64,000 bases of DNA, taken from NCBI RefSeq assembly GCF_045984285.3, contig NZ_JBJQIK030000016.1, positions 1-64,000 on the forward strand, written 5' to 3'. Of the stretch, positions 43,741-51,900 are shown one piece after another. The stretch comes from Rugamonas sp045984285 (lineage in GTDB: Bacteria > Pseudomonadota > Gammaproteobacteria > Burkholderiales > Burkholderiaceae_D). The position numbers were made by a program, and so were the translations under genes. Numbering within the stretch: position 1 is the stretch's first letter; each line of letters starts with the position of its first letter. The notes under the pieces are model-generated. The model saw only the letters and a program-made list of their open reading frames with translations. It did no database searches and was not told the origin of the DNA.

Positions 43741-43760
43741 GCCTGCTAGAATCGGCAGGC
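43741..43760 (+). promoter_or_regulatory. Extended -10 inside a small hairpin
   Basis: TGCTAGAAT (43744-43752) is an extended -10 element, lying between GCCTGC (43741-43746) and GCAGGC (43755-43760), which pair. It sits in the only sizeable gap (78 bases) of the plus-strand gene set, 41 bases before the SPFH gene ATG, and may start a shorter internal transcript. No good -35 is seen. Confidence 0.35.
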
Positions 43761-43792
43761 AGGCGAGTAGATAATAAGCAAGGAGTCTGAGA

Positions 43793-46057
43793 ATGTTGAA
43801 AATGTTCGGTTTGGGCGGAAGCAAATGCCCGCGCTGCCATCACCGCAATGCGGAGGCGGCGGGTTACTGCGCGCAATGCGGCCTCTCGCTGGGCGCGCCA
43901 CGCAACGAACCGGTATTGCAGGACAACCGCTGGGTGCCTGCAAATGATGAACTGGCAGTCTATTTCGGCGTTCGTGAACTGTCCGGCATCTTCACCAAAA
44001 CCTTGCGCGTGCCCGCCACCACCCGCGCCTACATCCTGCAGCAGGACAAAGCCACCGAGGTGCCGCAGGGCGAATACGAACTGGAAGGCTTCTTCCAGCG
44101 CCTGAACAACCTGCTGCGCGACCAGCACGCCGAAATCCTGATCACGCGCACTACGCCGCTGCCGGTGGAATTCAGCTTCAGCGACCTGTATACGTCCGAA
44201 CACCTGAAGGTGGCGGCCAGCTTCACGGTCGGCATCAAGGTGGAGCAGGTGGCTGCCTTCGCCCAGCACTTCATGACCGTGCCGGGCACCGTCACCACGC
44301 TGCACCTGCACGAACTACTGGAATCGTCGGTGCGCCAGATCGCTGCGGAATTCATCGGTGCGCGTTCGATGCGCGAAATGAGCCGCAACGCCGACCTGCG
44401 CCTGCAGCTGGACGAACGCCTGCAGTCCGCGCTGCGCATGCGCCTCGCCGAGTTCGGCCTCGCCGCCGCACAGGTGGAAACGCTGTCGCTGCGCCACGAT
44501 AAATTCGACAACAACCGCGAACGCATCGGCAGCCTGTGGCTGGTGGCGGACGAACGCCATGTGCAGCTGGAACATGTGAAGCAGCTCGATGAACTGTACA
44601 ACGAAGAGGAATGGCAGGCCATCTGGCGCGAAGAGCAGAAGCAGCGCACGGAATTCCGCCGCGCCGAGCTGCGCCAGGACGCCACGGTGGAGAAGGCCGA
44701 ACAGGCGCTGAAGGAAGCCGAGCGCCTGCAAGCCATCCGCGCCCGCGAAATCGACCTGTATGCGCGCGTGATCGAAGCGAAAACCCGCAAGGCGGCCTTC
44801 GACAACGGCGCGGGCGCCACGGTCGCCGAACTGGAACATGAGCTGGCGAAGAAGAAGCTGGGGCAGACATCGGAAGCCGCCGAATGGGACCATGTGCGCC
44901 AGCTGGCGCAGATCCGCATGCGCACAGAGCGCGAAGTGGCGCAGCAGACGGCGCTGGAAGAGCGCGCGCTGGCGCGCCAGCGCTTTACCCATCAGCTCTA
45001 CATGCAGCAGCTGCGCAACCGCGTGGAACAGGCCCTGGCCATCGAGGATGAATCGCACCGCCATGCCCAGGTGCAGCGCCTGCGCAAGGCCGAAGCGGAA
45101 GCCGGGCAGCGCGAAGCGGCCATCGAAGCCGAACACCAGGCAGCACGCCTGCACGGCATCACCATCGCCAACGCGGCGCGCAAGCGCGAGGCGGAGCGCC
45201 TGCAGGAATGGGAGGAACAGCAGCACCTGGCGCGCCTGCGCGAGCAAGGGCGCGGCGAGGAGCTGAAGGACGCCGGCGTGCAGGCGAAGCTGGACGAGAT
45301 GAAGCGCAGCGGCGCCACCGCCGATTCGATCACGCAGTACGAAAAGCTGATGCGCACCATCGAGGCGGACGGCGTGCAGCAGCGGCAGGCCGGCGACATC
45401 GCCCACCGTGCCGAGGAACAGAAGCTCTCGCTCAAGCTCCGTGAACATGAAGCCAACTGGCAGCACGAGCTGCGCAAGATGGAAATGGAGCGCGACGAAC
45501 GCTTCCAGCGTGCGAAGGCCGAATACGACATGATGATTGCGCAGCAGGACCATGCTGCACTGATGGCGCGCATCGATATCGAGCGCATCGATACCATCGG
45601 TAATCTGAGCGACACCGGCAAGATCGCGCTTGCAGCAACGCCCAATGCGCAGGCGCTGGCCCAGCTGATGAAAACCCAGACCCAGTCCGGCATGCATGCG
45701 GACCAGCTGCAGGCGCTGGCCTCCGTGGTGGCGGCCGAGAACAGTATCAGCCCGGCGGAAGCCATGCGCATGGCGCAGCAAAGCGTGCAGGACGAGCGGG
45801 CACACAGCGCTGCCCAGCAGGACAAGGACCGCGCCCACCAGCTGGAACTGCTCAAACTGCAGAACGCCACACACGCCAATGCGCTCGCATCGCAGATGCA
45901 GCTTGGCGTAGGTGTGGCGCAGGCGGGGGCGCCGGTGCATCATCATCACGCGCCTGCGCAGGCGGGCGTGCGCTACTGCGTCAACGGGCATCCGGTGCCG
46001 GCGGATAAGGCGGATGCGAAATTCTGCGCCGAGTGCGGCGTGCCGTTGCCGCGTTGA
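43793..46057 (+). CDS. Zinc-ribbon SPFH coiled-coil protein
   Basis: A 754-residue scaffold protein. An N-terminal zinc ribbon (Cys12, Cys15, Cys26, Cys29) precedes an SPFH/band-7-like domain (about residues 45-250, with LSGIFTKTLRVPATTRAYIL and the helical QIAAEFIGARSMREM). A long charged coiled coil (about 250-640) and a C-terminal second ribbon (Cys729, His733, Cys745, Cys748) follow a His-rich HHHH stretch. No membrane helix is evident. SPFH-ZnR proteins associate with membranes in phage-shock-like systems. AAGGAGTC precedes the ATG. Next gene is the kinase. Confidence 0.8.
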   Translation: MLKMFGLGGSKCPRCHHRNAEAAGYCAQCGLSLGAPRNEPVLQDNRWVPANDELAVYFGVRELSGIFTKTLRVPATTRAYILQQDKATEVPQGEYELEGFFQRLNNLLRDQHAEILITRTTPLPVEFSFSDLYTSEHLKVAASFTVGIKVEQVAAFAQHFMTVPGTVTTLHLHELLESSVRQIAAEFIGARSMREMSRNADLRLQLDERLQSALRMRLAEFGLAAAQVETLSLRHDKFDNNRERIGSLWLVADERHVQLEHVKQLDELYNEEEWQAIWREEQKQRTEFRRAELRQDATVEKAEQALKEAERLQAIRAREIDLYARVIEAKTRKAAFDNGAGATVAELEHELAKKKLGQTSEAAEWDHVRQLAQIRMRTEREVAQQTALEERALARQRFTHQLYMQQLRNRVEQALAIEDESHRHAQVQRLRKAEAEAGQREAAIEAEHQAARLHGITIANAARKREAERLQEWEEQQHLARLREQGRGEELKDAGVQAKLDEMKRSGATADSITQYEKLMRTIEADGVQQRQAGDIAHRAEEQKLSLKLREHEANWQHELRKMEMERDERFQRAKAEYDMMIAQQDHAALMARIDIERIDTIGNLSDTGKIALAATPNAQALAQLMKTQTQSGMHADQLQALASVVAAENSISPAEAMRMAQQSVQDERAHSAAQQDKDRAHQLELLKLQNATHANALASQMQLGVGVAQAGAPVHHHHAPAQAGVRYCVNGHPVPADKADAKFCAECGVPLPR

Positions 46058-46086
46058 GGCCCGGGCAGCAAGAGCACAGAGGGGCA

Positions 46087-48381
46087 ATGCAGACTGCACG
46101 AGACAAGATCCGCGAACTACGAGCCTTGCATGAAGACGGCTTGCTGAGCCAGCACGAGTTCGACCGCCGCAAGAATGCCATCCTGGACGCGGAATATTCG
46201 CTGCCGGGAGGTGCGGCTGCGCCGCTGCCGGCCAGGCAGGGCACCGAACTGGGCCTGATGGCCAGGCAGGAAATTGGGCCCCAGAACCGGCGCTACCGGC
46301 TGGAACGCCTGATCGCCATGGGCGGCGTGGGCCAGGTGTGGCAGGCGACCGATCTGGCCACGCATGCAGAGCTTGGCCACAGCGAAATGGTGGCGCTCAA
46401 GATCCTGCCGCCGCAGCTCACGCAGAGCCCCGCCCACGCGCGGCTGCTGATCGAAGAGGCCACGCAGGCGCGGCGCCTGTCGCATGACAATATCGTGCGT
46501 GTCTACGAATGGGCGCAGGATCCGGCCACGGCCAGCTACTTCATCATCATGGAATGCCTGGAAGGGCAGGATCTTGATGCCTGGCTGGCGGAACACGGCC
46601 CGGTGGACTTCGTGCGCGCCGAGCGCATGCTGCGGCCGATCGCCAATGCCCTGCAATACGCCTGGGACAAGCACCATCTGGTGCACCGCGATATCAAGCC
46701 GGGCAATGTATTCCTCACGCGGCGCGGTGAACTCAAGCTGCTGGATTTCGGCATCGCCGCCCGCGCGCGCAGCGAGGATGGCAGCATTGGCGAGATGACG
46801 GCGCCCAATGCGGGCACCGCCGGCTACCGCGCGCCAGAAGCGGGCACGCAGAAAGGGCAGCCGCTTCCCCAGCTCGACGTGTACGCAGTGGCCGTTATGA
46901 TCTACCAGATGCTGGCCGGCGCCATGCCCTTCGGCGAGGCCCGCACGGCAAGCTCGCAGCCCGTGGCGCCGCCGGGCCTCAACGCCCTGCAATGGCAGGT
47001 GCTGCAGAAAGGCTTTGCCTTCGCCAGCGAGGAACGCCCGGCCTCTGTGGGCGAGCTGCTGGATGCCTTGCGTGAAGCGGCAGGGCCAACGGAAGACGAG
47101 AAGGCGGCGCAGGCCGCCGAAGCCGCACGGCGCGATGCGGAACAGCGGGAGCGCGCGGAGCAGGAGGCGGCCGAACAGCGGCGCCGTTCCGAGCACGAAC
47201 GCCAGCTGGAAGTGCAGCGCCAGGTGGAACTGGCGGCGCGGCGCAAGGCCGAGGCGCAGGCGGCCGCTGTGGAAAAGGCGCGCCAGGACCAGCAGCGCCG
47301 CGAGCTGGAAAAACAGCGCAAGCTGCAGGCCGAGGCCGAAGCGCGCGAGCGCAAGGAAAAACTGCGCCAGCAGTTGCTGGCCCGGCGCGAGGCCGATGCG
47401 CTCAAAGCGCGCCAGCTGCAGGAGGAGAAGCAGCGCAAACTGGACCAGCAGCGCGCCGAAACCGCCTACCGCGCCGAACAGGAAAGACACCGCAAGGAAC
47501 AGGCCGCCCGCCATGCGGCCGAACTGGCGAAACTGATGCCTGCGCCGGGCAGCGCCATCGCCGACCCGAGCGGCGTGCTGCGCGACCGTTTCCTGGATGG
47601 CAGCGGCCATGGTCCGGACCTGGTGCTGATTCCCACGGGCCGCTTCCAGATGGGCTCCACGGAGTTCGAGCGCAGCGTGGCCATCAAGGCAGGCTCGCAG
47701 AAAGCATGGCTGGACCGCGAAACGCCCGCGCACTGGGTCGGCATCGAGCGCTCCTTTGCGATGGGGCGCTATCCCGTCACTGTCGGCGAGTGGGGCCGCT
47801 TCGTGAAGGCCACCGGCTGGGAGCCCATGCTGGATGCCGACTGGGCCGATCCCGGCTTCCAGCAGACGGAGTTGCATCCCGTGGTAGGCGTGAGCTGGGA
47901 TGACGCGCAGCACTACGTGCAGTGGCTGTCGAAGATGACGGGCCAGAAGTACCGCTTGCCGAGCGAGGCGGAATGGGAATACGCCTGCCGCGCCGGCACG
48001 CACACGGCCTTCAGCTTCGGCGATGCCATCACCACCGAGCACGCCAATTACGACGGCAACTTCACCTACAACGACGGCCCGAAGGGCGAGTTCCGCCATG
48101 GCACCACCAAGGTTGGCAGCTTTGCGCCGAATCCCTGGGGCCTGTTCGACATGCACGGCAATGTGTGGGAATGGGTGCAGGATGCGGTGCATGAAAACTA
48201 CGAGGGCGCTCCGGCCGATGGCAGCGCCTGGGAGGAGGGCGGCGACCCGGTGCGGCGCATCCTGCGCGGCGGCGCCTGGCTGTATCAGCCGCGCTACCTG
48301 CGCGCGGCCCTGCGCAACGGCTACTCGGCCGTGCTGGCGAACGACGTGGTCGGCTTCCGCGTGGTGAGGGTGATCGATTAG
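46087..48381 (+). CDS. SHOCT - Ser/Thr kinase - coiled coil - FGE-like fusion
   Basis: A 764-residue protein. A SHOCT domain (residues 1-34) is followed by a Hanks-type kinase (69-345): glycine loop GGVGQV (79-84), Lys105 (VALK), HRD (200-202), DFG Asp220, and APE (249-251), all intact. A long Glu/Lys/Arg coiled coil spans about 350-520, then a formylglycine-generating-enzyme-like domain (about 540-762, RFQMGSTEF and FDMHGNVWEW). The pair of catalytic Cys of true FGE is missing (RGGAWLYQPRY), so it is likely a binding domain. GAGGGGCA precedes the ATG. It resembles Pkn1-type kinases. Confidence 0.9.
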   Translation: MQTARDKIRELRALHEDGLLSQHEFDRRKNAILDAEYSLPGGAAAPLPARQGTELGLMARQEIGPQNRRYRLERLIAMGGVGQVWQATDLATHAELGHSEMVALKILPPQLTQSPAHARLLIEEATQARRLSHDNIVRVYEWAQDPATASYFIIMECLEGQDLDAWLAEHGPVDFVRAERMLRPIANALQYAWDKHHLVHRDIKPGNVFLTRRGELKLLDFGIAARARSEDGSIGEMTAPNAGTAGYRAPEAGTQKGQPLPQLDVYAVAVMIYQMLAGAMPFGEARTASSQPVAPPGLNALQWQVLQKGFAFASEERPASVGELLDALREAAGPTEDEKAAQAAEAARRDAEQRERAEQEAAEQRRRSEHERQLEVQRQVELAARRKAEAQAAAVEKARQDQQRRELEKQRKLQAEAEARERKEKLRQQLLARREADALKARQLQEEKQRKLDQQRAETAYRAEQERHRKEQAARHAAELAKLMPAPGSAIADPSGVLRDRFLDGSGHGPDLVLIPTGRFQMGSTEFERSVAIKAGSQKAWLDRETPAHWVGIERSFAMGRYPVTVGEWGRFVKATGWEPMLDADWADPGFQQTELHPVVGVSWDDAQHYVQWLSKMTGQKYRLPSEAEWEYACRAGTHTAFSFGDAITTEHANYDGNFTYNDGPKGEFRHGTTKVGSFAPNPWGLFDMHGNVWEWVQDAVHENYEGAPADGSAWEEGGDPVRRILRGGAWLYQPRYLRAALRNGYSAVLANDVVGFRVVRVID

Positions 48382-48458
48382 TCCTGCCTTTGGCAGTAGC
48401 CAGCATTCGGCAAAACAGTGTAAATTCGCTTATCCGAAATGGCTTTACAAGGAATACC

Positions 48459-48857
48459 ATGCCGATTACCGTAGTCCGCGACAAGACGCTGCCGATGCGT
48501 CATATCGTCCACGTCCGCAACCACATTGTTTCCGCCGACGTCTCCGCCGAAGAGGGGGGCAGCGATGCCGGTCCATCGCCGCATGACCTGTACGACGCGG
48601 CGCTCAGCGCCTGCAAGGCGCTTACCGTGCTGTGGTACGCGAAACGCAAGGGCATTCCGGTGGATGACGTGCAGGTGACGACCCAGCGCGACGACACCGA
48701 AGAACGCAAGGGCATCTATCGCCTGAACGCCACGCTGCACCTGAGCGGAGAGCTGAGCGATGCGCAGCGCGAGGAGCTGCTGTCGGTGGCAGCCAAGTGC
48801 CCGGTGCACAAGCTGATGACCTCCGTGAGCACCGAAGTGACCACTGTACTGGGATAA
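48459..48857 (+). CDS. OsmC-family peroxiredoxin-like protein
   Basis: A 132-residue OsmC/Ohr protein. The two redox Cys are present: one in ALSACKALT and one in AKCPVHK, the peroxidatic/resolving pair that reduces organic hydroperoxides. The start is placed at MPITVVR because of AAGGAATACC upstream; a longer frame lacks family similarity. It starts 77 bases after the kinase gene, and the pirin gene follows 4 bases after its stop. Confidence 0.9.
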   Translation: MPITVVRDKTLPMRHIVHVRNHIVSADVSAEEGGSDAGPSPHDLYDAALSACKALTVLWYAKRKGIPVDDVQVTTQRDDTEERKGIYRLNATLHLSGELSDAQREELLSVAAKCPVHKLMTSVSTEVTTVLG

Positions 48858-48861
48858 AGCC

Positions 48862-49740
48862 ATGAGTATCGCCAATCTGCTGAAAGGCCACGAAAAAGAT
48901 CTGGGCGGCGGCTTCATGGTGCGCCGCTACCTGCCGTCCGCCATCAAGCAGGCGGTCGGCCCCTTCATTTTCTTCGATCACTTCGGCCCGGTGGATGTGA
49001 AGCCGGAAGACAATCACGACGTCCGTCCGCATCCGCACATCGGCCTCGCCACCGTGACCTATTTGTTCGAAGGCGCGATGGATCACCGCGACAGCATCGG
49101 TTCCGTGCAGCGCATCGAGCCCGGCGCCATCAACTGGATGACAGCGGGCCGCGGCATCGTGCATTCCGAACGCACGCCGAAAGACCTGGCGGGCGTGCCG
49201 CACCGCACGCACGGCCTGCAGCTGTGGGCCGCCTTGCCGAAGGCGCACGAAGAGGATGAACCGAGTTTCTCGCATACGCCGGCAGCCGATATTCCGGAAC
49301 TCGAAGTCGATGGCGCGAAGGTGCGTGTGCTGATCGGCTCCGCCTTCGGCCACACGTCCCCGGTGCGCACCTATATGCAGACCCTGTACCTGGACGTATC
49401 GCTGCGTGCGGGCCAGGAACTGGCGCTGGCCGGGCTGCCGCAGGAAGCGGCGCTGTATCCCATCAGCGGCGAGCTGGAAATCGATGGCCGGGCGCTGCCG
49501 CTGCATACGATGGCGCTGCTGGATACGGCCACGGCGCAGCGCGTGAAGGCGAACAGCGCCGCGCAGTTCGTCATCATCGGCGGCGAACCGCTGGATGGCC
49601 ACCGCTTCATGATGTGGAACTTCGTTTCCTCCAGCAAGGAGCGCCTGCAGCAGGCGGCCGAGGACTGGGACGCCCAGCGCTTCCCGCACGTTCCCGGCGA
49701 AACGGAATGGATCCCATTGCCGAAAAAGCCGGGAACCTGA
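48862..49740 (+). CDS. Pirin-family cupin protein (second copy)
   Basis: A 292-residue pirin. The metal motif is RPHPHIGLATVTYLFEG (about 53-69) with the later MTAGRGIVHSE. It differs clearly from the pirin at 5475 in length and in the N-terminus (GGGFMVRRYLP), so the two are not recent duplicates. Four bases after OsmC, so the pair is one transcript, likely for oxidative stress. It converges on the FHA gene, with only four bases between the stops. Confidence 0.92.
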   Translation: MSIANLLKGHEKDLGGGFMVRRYLPSAIKQAVGPFIFFDHFGPVDVKPEDNHDVRPHPHIGLATVTYLFEGAMDHRDSIGSVQRIEPGAINWMTAGRGIVHSERTPKDLAGVPHRTHGLQLWAALPKAHEEDEPSFSHTPAADIPELEVDGAKVRVLIGSAFGHTSPVRTYMQTLYLDVSLRAGQELALAGLPQEAALYPISGELEIDGRALPLHTMALLDTATAQRVKANSAAQFVIIGGEPLDGHRFMMWNFVSSSKERLQQAAEDWDAQRFPHVPGETEWIPLPKKPGT

Positions 49741-49744
49741 CCGC

Positions 49745-51265
49745 TTACGCGGTCTGGAAGTCGTGGGCCGCCACGGTGTTGTGATCGACGCCGGTGGTGC
49801 GGATGATCCAGTGTTCCGGATAGGCGTCGCTGGCGAAACGGGTCAGCTTCGGCATGCGGCTCAGCTTATCGAGCTGCACGCCAGGCGCCAGCGCGGTCTC
49901 CTTGCCGGTGAGCTGGTCCAGGTGCCAGAAGCCGCCGTTATGGTGCATCAGCAGCGGCAGCGCGGCGGCATTCGGCGCCGCCTTGAAGCGCGGCACCGGA
50001 TAGCCGGGATGGGTTTCCGGCGCCAGCACGTAGAAGCATTCGGCGGAGGCGCCTTCGTCCACACGGTGCAGGATCACGCCGTGCGGCATGATGGCGCTGA
50101 CCACCAGCGCCGCGATACCCTTGATGCTCGCGCTCAGTTCAATACGCATGCCGAGGCGCAGCGGCACCGGCTTGTTCTTGCCCGGCCAGACGCCGTCCAG
50201 CAGCACGCCGTAGCGCGACACGTCCTCGATCTCGAAGCCCTGGGCGCCGCGGCGGATTACCGCATGGCGGCCAGAGAGCCGGCGTGTGAGGCCTGCGCTG
50301 TCGGGGCCCAGCGTGGAGTAATGCGTGAGCAGCACATCGGCTTCAGGATCGACCAGCTCGAAGCGGCCGAAGATGCATTCGTCCATCGCGAACAGGCGGA
50401 TGTGGCGCTGCATGCCGGTTTCCGGCGCCGCGTTCACCATGCTGGCCGAGCGGCTCGGGTGCGGGTGCGTTGCGCCGGCATACGGCGTTTCCAGCTCAAT
50501 CAGGTCTTCGTCCCACGCGATGGTGGAGAAACCGAGGTCGATCTTGCCTTGCGGGGCGCTCAGGTCCAGGTGGGCGATGCCCGCATTGCGTGCGGTGACG
50601 TCGATGTCCATGCTCTCGCCGCCCTGTGCGGAGACGCGGGCGATGGAGGCATCGTCCGCCATTACGCGCACGTTCTTGTGGGTGCTGAGGAAGATGCGGT
50701 GGATATCGGTCAGCGACGCGTCCTGGCGCGGCACCAGGATCACGAAGGTGCATTCCCATTTGCGCTCCGGCTGGCCGGCCTGGCGGCTCAGCACTTCCGT
50801 GTTGATCTGGTATTGGCCATGCTCCTTGCCGCGCGAGGAAAACTCCACGAACACGGGACGCCAGTCGCCGTCCACCGAACGCACGAACTGCTGGCGCGCG
50901 GCGCCGTTCGGAATCAGTTCGGAATTCAACTGGATCGACAGCTGCGGCGCGCAGTCCTGCGGCATGCCGCGCAATTCCATCTTGAGCGTCTGGCGGCCGC
51001 CAGCGGCGCGCGGGTCGAATCCGCTGATATGGAGCTGGGGACGCGGCGCACGGATCGCCGTCGCATAAGGGCTGGCCGCTTCCGCAACGGCGCGCGCGGC
51101 CGATGGCTGCACAGCACGGGCACCGCGCGCGTCCTTCAGCAGCTCATAGCTGGACGGGAGCGTTGCTGCAGCGGCGGGCTGTTGATGCCCACCTTCGCAG
51201 ACGTGCTCGTCCGGCATGACCCAGAAGGTGCAATGCGGATGATCGGTGTTACAGCATTTATTCAT
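49745..51265 (-). CDS. FHA-domain protein with N-terminal Cys cluster
   Basis: A 506-residue protein. The start chosen (MNKCCNTDH) begins a Cys-rich segment (CC, Cys12, Cys22) that may bind zinc. A beta-rich region of about 80-280 residues (WECTFVILVPRQDASLTDIH) follows, then an FHA domain at 297-390 with FGR (299-301), SGRH (331-334) and YGVLLDG (352-358), the phospho-Thr-binding Arg/Ser/His/Asn-like set. The C-terminal ~110 residues are unassigned. It likely reads phosphorylation by the kinases of the cluster (inference). The gene upstream (SH3b) is 150 bases away, so it may have its own promoter. Confidence 0.82.
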   Translation of the reverse strand: MNKCCNTDHPHCTFWVMPDEHVCEGGHQQPAAAATLPSSYELLKDARGARAVQPSAARAVAEAASPYATAIRAPRPQLHISGFDPRAAGGRQTLKMELRGMPQDCAPQLSIQLNSELIPNGAARQQFVRSVDGDWRPVFVEFSSRGKEHGQYQINTEVLSRQAGQPERKWECTFVILVPRQDASLTDIHRIFLSTHKNVRVMADDASIARVSAQGGESMDIDVTARNAGIAHLDLSAPQGKIDLGFSTIAWDEDLIELETPYAGATHPHPSRSASMVNAAPETGMQRHIRLFAMDECIFGRFELVDPEADVLLTHYSTLGPDSAGLTRRLSGRHAVIRRGAQGFEIEDVSRYGVLLDGVWPGKNKPVPLRLGMRIELSASIKGIAALVVSAIMPHGVILHRVDEGASAECFYVLAPETHPGYPVPRFKAAPNAAALPLLMHHNGGFWHLDQLTGKETALAPGVQLDKLSRMPKLTRFASDAYPEHWIIRTTGVDHNTVAAHDFQTA

Positions 51266-51415
51266 GGTGTCGGCGCAGAGGAGATGTTGAGACTCTACGC
51301 GGCTTCCCACCGCTTGGCAACCTGATGGTCAGGCGAACAGGCCGGTGTTTCGGCCTGTATTCGGCGCCTTGCACGCTATTTCATATTCGGTGCAATATTG
51401 ATAATTCAATTTTGC

Positions 51416-51889
51416 TCACTCTCCGCGCCGGCGCAGCCACAGGCTGCTGGCCCAGCCTGTTTGCACTTTGCCATCGGCTGTCGCATGGACCTGCCACCAG
51501 TCGCCGCGCTGTTCGCCCGTCGGCGTGACGCTTGCGCCCGCAGGCACGATGGCCAGCCGCGGCGAACTCACGCTGGCCTCGCTGCGCAGGTTCAGGTCGC
51601 GGTGCACGCGGTAGGGCTTGCCCGCAAACGGCGCGGCCGGTACAGGCTGCTCATCGGGCAAGCTTGTCACGCTTGCATTGGCGAGCGCGCTGCTGAAGGG
51701 AAGTGGCGCGGCCGCCACAAAATGCAGCAGCAGGGCGGCGATGGCCCAGGTGCCGCCGCCCACGATGGCTGCGCCACGTACCGTGGGACGGCGCCACCAG
51801 CTGCGCGGCGTGAGGAAGGACGCGAGCACCAGGGTCATGAACAGGGCCGCGGCATAGATGAGCGGCGTCTGGTATTGGTCGAGTGTCAT
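51416..51889 (-). CDS. Two-helix membrane protein with SH3b domain
   Basis: A 157-residue protein with two membrane helices (about residues 9-25 and 38-58), then an extracytoplasmic bacterial SH3 domain (about 90-155, LNLRSEASVSSPRLAIVPAG and GDWWQVHATA), a fold that binds peptidoglycan or peptides. It is 11 bases downstream of the FHA-like gene, so it belongs to the minus-strand operon. A cell wall link fits its domain. Confidence 0.82.
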   Translation of the reverse strand: MTLDQYQTPLIYAAALFMTLVLASFLTPRSWWRRPTVRGAAIVGGGTWAIAALLLHFVAAAPLPFSSALANASVTSLPDEQPVPAAPFAGKPYRVHRDLNLRSEASVSSPRLAIVPAGASVTPTGEQRGDWWQVHATADGKVQTGWASSLWLRRRGE

Positions 51890-51900
51890 GGCGCTGTTCC

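Noticed and set aside
44315..48192. Long minus-strand frames over the SPFH and kinase genes
   Set aside because: Antisense to proteins with zinc ribbons, SPFH and kinase motifs; no ribosome sites or domains.
47620..48381. Formylglycine-generating (sulfatase-activating) enzyme
   Set aside because: The fold is similar but the two catalytic Cys are missing, and no sulfatase gene is near.
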